DNA of 13,621 nt from Roseovarius sp. (GTDB lineage: Bacteria > Pseudomonadota > Alphaproteobacteria > Rhodobacterales > Rhodobacteraceae): positions 1 through 13,621 of the forward strand of contig JAASSQ010000057.1 of assembly GCA_021767845.1 (NCBI GenBank), read 5' to 3'. Shown piece after piece: positions 1 to 10,086 of the stretch. Numbering within the stretch: position 1 is the stretch's first letter; each line of letters begins with the position of its first letter. The position numbers and the translations under genes are program-made. Below the pieces are notes generated by a model. The model saw only the letters and a program-made list of their open reading frames with translations. It did no database searches and was not told where the DNA came from.

Positions 1-269
1 TCGCGCGAGGCGCGCGCCAGATCGCCCAGTTCATCCACCGACCGCAGGATCGTGCGCACGCGCAGCGCGATTTCCTCGCCGAACCCGGTCAGCCGCACCT
101 GCCGCGCACCGCGCTCGAACAAGACCGTGCCAAGCGTATCCTCCAGCTCACGGATCTGCACCGACAGCGCGGGCTGCGAGATCGCACAAGCCTCGGCCGC
201 GCGGCCGAAATGGCCATGCCGGGCCAGGGCCTCGAAATAGCGCAACTGCTTGATGGTGAGGTTTTTCAT
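1..269 (-). CDS. oxyR: OxyR-type LysR-family regulator, N-terminal part (runs off the window)
   Basis: Seen: the minus strand is open from an ATG at 269 to the window edge, giving 89 residues starting MKNLTIKQLRYFEALARHG. Residues 4-63 form the LysR winged helix-turn-helix, with the typical AAEACAISQPALSVQIREL recognition region and LFERGARQVRLTGFG wing, followed by the start of the linker helix. The ribosome site is a GAGG only two bases before the ATG, which is short spacing. Family knowledge: OxyR is a cytoplasmic peroxide sensor that activates catalase and peroxidase genes through a disulfide between two cysteines in its C-terminal domain. That domain is outside the window, so the redox cysteines cannot be checked. 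The gene is divergent from katG, the standard OxyR target, which is the main reason for choosing OxyR over another LysR protein. A 15-bp dyad overlaps its own start codon, suggesting autoregulation. Confidence 0.82.
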   Translation of the reverse strand, partial: MKNLTIKQLRYFEALARHGHFGRAAEACAISQPALSVQIRELEDTLGTVLFERGARQVRLTGFGEEIALRVRTILRSVDELGDLARASR

Positions 270-346
270 AACCTCAAGTTATCGCGACAATCAATAAATG
301 CAACTTAAACCAATGAGTGTGATTTGTTACAAGTCATGACTACATA
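268..346. promoter_or_regulatory. oxyR-katG divergent control region with two dyads
   Basis: This AT-rich stretch stands out from GC-rich surroundings. Dyad 1 (268-282, ATAACCTCAAGTTAT) pairs at 6 of 7 positions and has the LysR T-N11-A form. It matches the E. coli OxyR motif ATAGnTnnnAnCTAT at 7 of 10 fixed positions and overlaps the oxyR start codon. Dyad 2 (320-336, TGATTTGTTACAAGTCA) pairs at 7 of 8 positions and is followed by GTCATGAC, itself a perfect 8-bp palindrome (333-340). A possible oxyR promoter on the minus strand is TTGTAA (332-327), 17 bases, TTTAAG (309-304). A possible katG promoter has -10 TACATA (341-346) with a poor -35 near 318-323, as expected if an activator is needed. 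Dyad 2 covers both -35 positions. The role of OxyR here is inferred. Confidence 0.5.
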
Positions 347-465
347 TCGGAAGGAGCGATTCACGCGCCCCGGTGCCCGATGCCTGATCGGGTCCGCGCC
401 GCGCGGCGGCAGCTTCTTCGACGGATCAACAGCCGGTCCCGCACCGCAGCAAGATGGAGAGAGAA

Positions 466-2640
<2,175 letters not shown>

Positions 2641-2661
2641 TCGGCTCTGATCCCGCATATG

Positions 2662-2692
2662 GGCGGCGCCTCGCACGGGGCGCCGCCTTTTT
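2662..2692 (+). terminator. rho-independent terminator of katG
   Basis: A perfect 9-bp stem, GGCGGCGCC (2662-2670) with GGCGCCGCC (2679-2687), closes an 8-base loop and is followed directly by five T. It lies about 20 bases after the katG stop codon. Confidence 0.9.
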
Positions 2693-2728
2693 CATGCGCG
2701 CCCCAATGACCCGCATTGTATTGCCCAT

Positions 2729-2761
2729 AAAAAAAACGGCCGGCGAAATCCTCGCCGGCCG
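2729..2761 (-). terminator. rho-independent terminator of the isocitrate dehydrogenase gene
   Basis: A perfect 10-bp stem pairs 2737-2746 (CGGCCGGCGA) with 2752-2761, with loop AATCC. On the minus strand it is followed by eight T (eight A at 2729-2736). It lies about 20 bases after the icd stop and faces the katG terminator, separating the two convergent genes. Confidence 0.92.
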
Positions 2762-2782
2762 CTTCATCGGTCTGTCGCGCGA

Positions 2783-4996
<2,214 letters not shown>

Positions 4997-5052
4997 GGTC
5001 AACCACCTTTGTTGTCTCCCGCGCCTCTTACGTCAAATGGCGGCGCTCGGCA

Positions 5053-5064
5053 ACGGTATACCGT
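5053..5064. promoter_or_regulatory. perfect 12-bp palindrome upstream of icd
   Basis: ACGGTATACCGT is a perfect dyad 57 bases before the icd start codon. It sits just downstream, on the minus strand, of an AT-rich block (AAAAATTTTT at 5073-5082, then AGTATGCT) that could hold the promoter; TATGCT at 5066-5071 is a possible -10. A dyad at this place would act as a repressor site. The central GTATAC resembles operators of FadR-type GntR regulators, but the regulator is unknown. The palindrome is seen; its role is inferred. Confidence 0.4.
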
Positions 5065-5085
5065 AGCATACTAAAAATTTTTGCG

Positions 5086-5142
5086 AAAAACATCGCGCCC
5101 CGGCGGGTCTGCCCCGCGCTGCACCGGCGGCAAGACCCGGGG
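5086..5142 (-). terminator. possible imperfect terminator after the outer-membrane channel gene
   Basis: On the minus strand, CCCCGGGTCTTGCC (5142-5129) pairs with GGCAGACCCGCCGGGG (5113-5098), with two small bulges and a 15-base loop. A run of five T (5090-5086) follows eight bases after the stem. The gap between stem and T run and the bulges make this weaker than the other terminators in the window. Confidence 0.4.
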
Positions 5143-5148
5143 TGCGGT

Positions 5149-6546
5149 CTAGTTGAAGGCGGTCAAGTCCACCGCGGTCGCGTGACGGCTCGACACCGAG
5201 GACGGCGCGCGGTCGATCTCCATCTTCTCGGGCGATACCGGATGTCCCCGGCCAAGCGCGACGTGCAGTTGCACATAGGCCACCGCCGCGTCCCGCATGT
5301 TCTGCGCCAATGCCCCGCGCGCGGCCGACAACGCGCGTTCCCGCTCCAACAGTTCGGCCACGGCAACGGCATCGCCCGCCGCCAACGATCCCCGCGCCGC
5401 CGACAGCGCGCGGCTGGCGGCCTCGACACTGTCCTGCGCGGCCCGCGCTGCTTTCCGCGCCGAACGCAGCAAGAGTTGCGAGGCCTCCACCTCTTCCACC
5501 GCATTCAGCACCGCAACCCGCCACTGAAGATAGGCCTGCCCCGCACGGGCCTCTGCCGCGTCGCGGTCGGCTCCCGGCGAAGACGCCTTGAAAACCGGCA
5601 TCGCCAGCCCGTCCGCCAGGGGCGTGGCAGGCAACGCGCCCTCTTGCGGCGCCGGGATCATCCCCGACAGGCGCAGCCCCGGATAGCGCGCCGCCGTCTC
5701 GTGCGGAAGATCGGCCACCGCCTCTGCATAAAGCCGTTCGGCACGGCGAATGTCGGACCGGGCGCGCAGCAGGTCGGCCGGGATGCCGGGCCGGCCGGCC
5801 TCGACCGGCGCGGGTTGACGCCCCCGGAATGCAAGATCCCGGCGCAGGTCCTGCACGCGGACGCCCAGAAGGGCGGCCAGACGCTTGCGGCTTCGAGTGA
5901 TTTCACTGTCGAGCCGCGGCAACTCCGCCTCGGTTTCGGCCAGAGGCGACCGGGCGCTCATCACGTCAAGGCGGGTCGCCCGGCCCGCCCGCGCCTGCGC
6001 CATCGCGCTCTGCAAGGTTTCCCGGCGCGAGGCCCGGTCCTGCACCCGGAACGCGCGGCTGGCCTGGAAATAGCGCATGTCGGCATAGCTCTGCGCGACT
6101 TCGGCCAGAACCGCGCGCCGAACCTCGTCCGTGCCGTATTCGGCAGCCTCCAGCCGGGCCAGGGCCGCACGGCCCGCCGATCCGAAATCCCCGATCCGCG
6201 CGATCCGGCCCCAAAGGCCCGCGCCGTCGCGCACCGCCCCGCTGGACGAGACGCGCATCGCGCGGCCGCCCGCCCGGGCCTTGAACCCGGCTTCGGCCTC
6301 GGCCTGGCGCAGCCGGTCCCGCGCCTGCGCCGCGTCCAGGTCGCTGGCAAGGCTCGTTTCGACCAGCCCTTCCAGCACCGGGTCGTTGAAATGGGTCCAC
6401 CACCGGGTGTCCGCCCGGCTGGGTGTTTCGACGGGCTCCAGGATCGCATGGGTGCCCGCGGAACCAGCGGTCGGGGCAACGGGCACGCCGGTTGCCGCGC
6501 AGCCGGCCAGGCACAGCCCGAGCGGGATCAGGATCAATCCTCGCAT
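5149..6546 (-). CDS. outer-membrane efflux/secretion channel lipoprotein (TolC/NodT-like, OEP family)
   Basis: Expected to form the outer-membrane duct of a tripartite exporter. Seen: 465 residues from ATG 6546 (a GTG at 6555 adds three; neither has a well-placed ribosome site). The N-terminus MRGLILIPLGLCLAGC is a lipoprotein signal with lipid-attachment Cys16. Family hallmarks follow: RWWTHFNDPVLEGLVE (about 48-63), a helical repeat (about 65-230), GIPADLLRARSDIRRAE (about 254-270), which is the conserved motif opening the second repeat, and a second helical repeat ending near 430. The segments that normally form beta-hairpins of the barrel (about 88-122 and 288-325) look short. The gene follows the ABC exporter and HlyD-type adaptor genes on the same strand, supporting a type I secretion role. 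Lipidated NodT-like channels more often serve RND pumps, so assignment to this exporter is inference. The last 30 residues are polar and of unknown role. Confidence 0.85.
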   Translation of the reverse strand: MRGLILIPLGLCLAGCAATGVPVAPTAGSAGTHAILEPVETPSRADTRWWTHFNDPVLEGLVETSLASDLDAAQARDRLRQAEAEAGFKARAGGRAMRVSSSGAVRDGAGLWGRIARIGDFGSAGRAALARLEAAEYGTDEVRRAVLAEVAQSYADMRYFQASRAFRVQDRASRRETLQSAMAQARAGRATRLDVMSARSPLAETEAELPRLDSEITRSRKRLAALLGVRVQDLRRDLAFRGRQPAPVEAGRPGIPADLLRARSDIRRAERLYAEAVADLPHETAARYPGLRLSGMIPAPQEGALPATPLADGLAMPVFKASSPGADRDAAEARAGQAYLQWRVAVLNAVEEVEASQLLLRSARKAARAAQDSVEAASRALSAARGSLAAGDAVAVAELLERERALSAARGALAQNMRDAAVAYVQLHVALGRGHPVSPEKMEIDRAPSSVSSRHATAVDLTAFN

Positions 6547-6648
6547 GATACGCACTACTCTTTAACTGCCTCGTTACTGGCTCTGCCGCGTCTGTCGGCG
6601 GCTTTCGGCCTGCATTGATTATCGAAAGATACCAAGAAACCCGGCACT

Positions 6649-6688
6649 GTTCCACATTGGGGAAGCAATGGGCGGATAATGTTGGAAC
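6649..6688. repeat. inverted repeat in the adaptor-channel gap
   Basis: GTTCCACATT (6649-6658) is the reverse complement of AATGTTGGAAC (6678-6688) apart from one extra base. The match extends outward, with two further mismatches, to about 6643-6694. The 19-base spacer is unremarkable. No T run follows on either strand, so it is not a normal terminator. It could be an operator for the downstream channel gene or a stem-loop in the mRNA between the adaptor and channel genes. The rest of the 6547-6722 gap is moderately AT-rich and contains a GATAAT at 6615-6620 (minus strand) without a convincing -35. Confidence 0.55.
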
Positions 6689-6722
6689 TGTGTCATTTCT
6701 GCCCGTGGGACGCGCGCGCCCG

Positions 6723-8015
6723 TCATTCCCGCAGGGCACGACTGAAAAAGGCCAGCACCGGTTCGGCCAGATAGACGATCGGAGCCCGCGCCCCGGTCTG
6801 GAAAAAGACCTCCACCGGCATCCCCGGCCGCAATGCCCCGTCCCCGACATCACGCAGGCTGGCCGCATCGGGCGTCACCTCGACGGCATAGAACGCCGTC
6901 CCCGTCGCAGCGTCGCGCATCGCATCCGCCGACACGCGCGTCACGCGTCCGCGCGCCTCCGGGGTCAGATCACGGCCCAGGCCGGGAAAGCGCAACACGG
7001 CCACCTGCCCGACATGCAGATCAGTCACGCTCACCGTATCGACCCGCGCCGAAACAACGGGGGGCCGCCCCCCCGGCACGATATGGGCCAGGGGCTCCGC
7101 CGCGCCGATCACCGCCTGTTGCGACACCGCCATCCCCTGCAGGATGCCGTCGGCAGGCGCCCGGATCTCAAGCTGCGACAGGCGGTCCTGCAGGTCATGT
7201 TTGCGCGCCTGCAACTCGATCTCCCGGTATTCGAGATCCCGCAACAGGCGCGCGGCCTCTTCGCGGCGGCGGGTGACAAGCTGGTGGCGGGCAATCTCGT
7301 TGCTGGCGATCCGGCCGCGCGATTGCGCCATGTCGGCCTCGACCCGGCCGATCCGGCCGGCAAGGGCCGCCGCCTCGCGCCGCAGGGCGCGGACGCGCGT
7401 CGCCCGTGTCAGCCCGCGGCGCAGCAACCGGTCATGGTCGCGCAACTCGACCGCCACCAGATCGGCCTGGGCCTTGAGCGCGTCGCGCTCGCTTTCAAGC
7501 CCGCGCAGGTGGGCGCGGATCTGCCGGTTTTCTTCTTCCAGCAAGGCCCGCGCCTGCCGGAACGCGGCGCGGCGCAGCTCGAACAGCCCGCGTTCCCCCG
7601 CGACAAGCCCGGCCGCCGCGCGATCGCCCCCGGCCGCCCGGGTCAGGCCGGCGGGAAAGGTGACTGCACTTGCCGCGTCGCGTTCGGCCGACAGCCGCGC
7701 ACGCCGCGCGGCGATCTCGCGCAGCTGTCCCTTGATCGCGGCCAGTTCCGTCGCAAGCGGCCGCGCCCTGAGCCGGATCAGCACCTGTCCCCGGCGCACC
7801 TCTGCCCCCTCCCGCACCAGCACCGCCTCCACGACCCCGCCATCGGGATGCTGCACGACCCGGCGATCGGGGTCGGCGCGGACGATCCCGCCGGCCACGA
7901 CCGCCCCGGACAGGCGGGCCGTCACCGCCCAGGTTCCCAGACCGGCCATCAGCACGGCCAGGGCCACGACACCGGCTGCCACGGGCCGCGCCGCCGGCCA
8001 CCGCGCCGCGCTCAT
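6723..8015 (-). CDS. type I secretion membrane fusion protein (HlyD/PrtE family)
   Basis: Periplasmic adaptor that links an inner-membrane ABC exporter to an outer-membrane channel. Seen: 430 residues, normal for the family. There is a short cytoplasmic N-terminus, one membrane helix (about 11-33), a first lipoyl half (about 40-83, VVQHPDGGVVEAVLVREGAE), and a long Arg/Glu/Ala-rich coiled coil (about 85-270). The second lipoyl half follows (about 271-303, LSQLEIRAPADGILQGM), then a beta-barrel domain ending in YLAEPVLAFFSRALRE, the usual end of type I secretion adaptors. Start choice: ATG 8015 overlaps the exporter stop codon as ATGA and has AGGGTG five bases before it; an upstream start at 8147 would lie inside the exporter gene and add a non-homologous tail. 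The overlap suggests translational coupling and equal synthesis with the exporter. Confidence 0.93.
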   Translation of the reverse strand: MSAARWPAARPVAAGVVALAVLMAGLGTWAVTARLSGAVVAGGIVRADPDRRVVQHPDGGVVEAVLVREGAEVRRGQVLIRLRARPLATELAAIKGQLREIAARRARLSAERDAASAVTFPAGLTRAAGGDRAAAGLVAGERGLFELRRAAFRQARALLEEENRQIRAHLRGLESERDALKAQADLVAVELRDHDRLLRRGLTRATRVRALRREAAALAGRIGRVEADMAQSRGRIASNEIARHQLVTRRREEAARLLRDLEYREIELQARKHDLQDRLSQLEIRAPADGILQGMAVSQQAVIGAAEPLAHIVPGGRPPVVSARVDTVSVTDLHVGQVAVLRFPGLGRDLTPEARGRVTRVSADAMRDAATGTAFYAVEVTPDAASLRDVGDGALRPGMPVEVFFQTGARAPIVYLAEPVLAFFSRALRE

Positions 8016-9754
8016 GACGCACCCTGTCCGGCGGATCGGATGACGCTGGCAACCGGCCCGGCATTGCGCAGCGTATCGCGCAGCACCTCGTCGCGCGGTC
8101 CAAGGGCCGTGATGGCCCCGTTCTCGATCACCATCAGCCGATCGCATTCGGCGATTGCCGCGGGCCGATGGGTCATCACGATCACCGAACGGCCCCGCCG
8201 CCGGACCGCGCGCACCGCGCGGTTGAGCGCCGCCGAGCCTTCGGCATCCAGCATCGAGTTCGGCTCGTCCAGGATCAGCACCATCGGATCGCCAAAAAGC
8301 GCGCGGGCCAGCCCGATCCGCTGACGCTGCCCGCCGGACAACTGCGCGGCGGTGTCGTCGAGCATCGTGTCGTAGCCCCGGGGAAGGCGCAGGATCAACT
8401 CATGCGCATGGGCCTGCCGCGCCGCCGCGATCACGGCCTCGGGCGAGGGATCGGGGGCCATGCGCGCGATATTCTCGGCCACGGTGCCGGGCAGCAGCGT
8501 CACGGTCTGCGGCAGGTAGCCGACATACCGTGCCAGATCCTCCGGCGCATACTGGTCCAGCGCCGCCCCGGCCAGCCGCAGATCTCCGGCCGCCAGCGGC
8601 CAATAACCGGCAAGCGTGCGGGCCAGCGCCGATTTTCCCGCGCCGCTGCGCCCGATCACGCCTAGCGCCGCGCCGGGCCGAAGATCGAACGCGATATTGC
8701 ACAGCACCGGCGCGCGGCTCCCCGGGGGCACCACCGTCATGCCCTTGGCCGTCAGCCGCGCGTCCGGCCTTGGCAGGGCGGTCACCGGCGCAGGCGGCGC
8801 CACCGCCGCCAGGTAGGCCCCAAGGCCGCGCCAGCCCGCGCGCGCCTGTTCGATTGCGGGCCAGTGGCCGATCGCCTGCTCCACCGGGGCCAGCGCCCGC
8901 CCCAGAAGAATCGACCCCGCGATCATCGCCCCCGGGGTCATGTCTCCGCCCAGAACAAGGAACGCCCCGAGCCCCAGCATCGCCGATTGCAAGAGCATGC
9001 GAAACGCCTTGATGCCAGCCATGAACGTGCCGGTCCAGTCATGCGCTTGCAGCGCCTGATCCAGCGCGGCGTCGCGTAGCCGGGCAAAGCGGGCGCGCAA
9101 TGGCGCCAAAAGCCCCTGGGACATCACGATTTCGCCCGCCGCATAGGCCCGGTCGGCAAAGGCATGGGCCTGCGCCCCGGCCGCCTGCGCCCGGCGCAAT
9201 CGCCGCGCTGCAAGCCCCTGGTTCATCAGGGCCAACGCCGCCAAGGCGCCACCGCCCGCCAGGGCCAGCCAGCCAAGCGCCGGATGAAAGACGAAGATCG
9301 CCGCAATGAACACCGGCGTCCACGGCAGGTCGAACAGCGCCAGAAGCCCCGGCGACACGAAAAGCCCCTGCACCGCGTCGAGCTCGCGCAGGGCCGCGCG
9401 CGACGCTGCCTGCCCAGTCGGGTCGCGCGATCCGCGCAGCATTGCGTCGAAAAGGCGGGCGTCCAGACGCGATCGAAACCGCGCCCCCGCCCGCGCCAAC
9501 GCGCGGCTCCGCGCCCCATCCAGAACCGCCATCACCGCGTAGAGCACCGCCACGAGCAGCGAGAGCGCGACCAGCGTTTCCACCGACCCCGAGGCCAGAA
9601 CCCGGTCATAGACCTGCAGCATGTAAAGCGGCCCGGTCAGCATCAGCAGGTTGACGAAAACCGAAAAGAGGAACGCCCAGCCGAACAGGCCCCGCCCCGC
9701 CCGGCGCGCCGAACGCAACTCTGAAAACCCCGGGTCTGGCCGGTCCATCGACAC
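8012..9754 (-). CDS. type I secretion ABC transporter (PrtD family permease/ATPase)
   Basis: Inner-membrane exporter half-transporter that powers one-step secretion of a protein substrate. Seen: 580 residues. An N-terminal transmembrane domain (about 20-300) contains the family segment VNLLMLTGPLYMLQVYDRVL and about six membrane helices. The ATPase domain (about 335-565) has Walker A GRSGAGKS (368-375), Q-loop Gln416, signature LSGGQRQR (472-479), Walker B VLILDE (492-497) and H-loop His529, all intact. There is no N-terminal C39 peptidase domain, so substrates with an uncleaved C-terminal signal (RTX-like) are expected, not double-glycine leader peptides. Start choice: GTG at 9754 has GGAGG eight bases upstream (9763-9767); the ATG two codons later is farther away. 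It is first of the three secretion genes, and the adaptor gene overlaps its stop by four bases. No substrate gene lies in the window. Confidence 0.93.
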   Translation of the reverse strand: MSMDRPDPGFSELRSARRAGRGLFGWAFLFSVFVNLLMLTGPLYMLQVYDRVLASGSVETLVALSLLVAVLYAVMAVLDGARSRALARAGARFRSRLDARLFDAMLRGSRDPTGQAASRAALRELDAVQGLFVSPGLLALFDLPWTPVFIAAIFVFHPALGWLALAGGGALAALALMNQGLAARRLRRAQAAGAQAHAFADRAYAAGEIVMSQGLLAPLRARFARLRDAALDQALQAHDWTGTFMAGIKAFRMLLQSAMLGLGAFLVLGGDMTPGAMIAGSILLGRALAPVEQAIGHWPAIEQARAGWRGLGAYLAAVAPPAPVTALPRPDARLTAKGMTVVPPGSRAPVLCNIAFDLRPGAALGVIGRSGAGKSALARTLAGYWPLAAGDLRLAGAALDQYAPEDLARYVGYLPQTVTLLPGTVAENIARMAPDPSPEAVIAAARQAHAHELILRLPRGYDTMLDDTAAQLSGGQRQRIGLARALFGDPMVLILDEPNSMLDAEGSAALNRAVRAVRRRGRSVIVMTHRPAAIAECDRLMVIENGAITALGPRDEVLRDTLRNAGPVASVIRSAGQGAS

Positions 9755-9886
9755 GCCGAACGCCTCCGCAGCAGGATACCACGGCGCACAGGTCTAACCG
9801 GAAATCGGTAACAATCCCTGAACGCCCCGCGCGAAACCGCGCCCCTGCCGCGGCAGCGCGTTCATCGGACCGGGAAAAATCGAAAA

Positions 9887-9963
9887 TGGCGACCCCGGCA
9901 GGATTCGAACCTGCAACCTGCCCCTTAGGAGGGGGCTGCTCTATCCAGTTGAGCCACGGGGCC
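9887..9963 (-). tRNA. tRNA-Arg with anticodon CCT
   Basis: The 77-base minus-strand sequence folds as a complete cloverleaf. The acceptor stem is GGCCCCG with CGGGGTC (one G-U pair), the D arm is GCTCAACTGGATAGAGC, the anticodon stem GCCCC/GGGGC encloses loop CTCCTAA (anticodon CCT, reading AGG), and the T arm is GCAGG TTCGAAT CCTGC. The discriminator is G and CCA is genome-encoded. A T-rich run (TTTTCGATTTTT on the minus strand, 9886-9875) follows at once and may help end transcription. Confidence 0.97.
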
Positions 9964-9973
9964 TCCAGCGCCT

Positions 9974-10002
9974 TCCATAGCGCGGGCAATCCGGTTTGTC
10001 AT
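9974..10002 (-). promoter_or_regulatory. promoter of the tRNA-Arg gene
   Basis: On the minus strand, ATGACA (10002-9997, five of six to TTGACA), a 17-base spacer and TATGGA (9979-9974) precede the tRNA. The -10 is followed by a GC-rich stretch, AGGCGCTGG, typical of stable-RNA promoters. The predicted start is only a few bases upstream of the mature tRNA 5' end at 9963. Confidence 0.55.
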
Positions 10003-10028
10003 CGGCCGATTGCACGGGCGCGCGGCGC

Positions 10029-10057
10029 TTGATCCCGCTTGGCTGTTCGCGATAACA
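10029..10057 (+). promoter_or_regulatory. LacI-gene promoter overlapped by a LacI-type operator
   Basis: A possible promoter is TTGATC (10029-10034), a 16-base spacer and GATAAC (10051-10056). Overlapping the -10 is TGTTCGCGATAACA (10044-10057), an inverted repeat TGTT/AACA around a central CG, the layout typical of LacI-family operators. The neighbouring bases GATAACAATT are identical to part of one half of the E. coli lac O1 operator. This suggests the repressor controls its own gene; binding is inferred. Confidence 0.5.
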
Positions 10058-10086
10058 ATTGCAAACATATTTCAGGACTCCGTCAC

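Noticed and set aside
351..356. AAGGAG in the katG leader as a ribosome site for a small gene
   Set aside because: No start codon follows at usable distance (the nearest GTG is 16 bases away and opens a four-codon frame), and it lies at the likely transcription start.
6617..6694. 25-codon minus-strand frame (MTQFQHYPPIASPMWNSAGF...) in the adaptor-channel gap, considered as a small secreted peptide
   Set aside because: It has only a weak ribosome site, lies across the inverted repeat and has no recognisable secretion signal; its length is expected by chance.
8016..8147. Upstream start for the adaptor gene giving a 44-residue N-terminal extension
   Set aside because: The extension lies inside the exporter coding sequence, is Arg-rich and unlike the family, whereas ATG 8015 gives a normal adaptor with an ATGA overlap.
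9797..9809. ACCG-N5-CGGT dyad upstream of the exporter gene as an operator
   Set aside because: Only four-base arms and no convincing promoter around it; such short dyads are common by chance in this sequence.
9755..9963. tRNA-Arg as an integration site for an island carrying the secretion genes
   Set aside because: No integrase gene and no second copy of the tRNA 3' end were seen downstream, and base composition and codon use of the secretion genes look like their neighbours.
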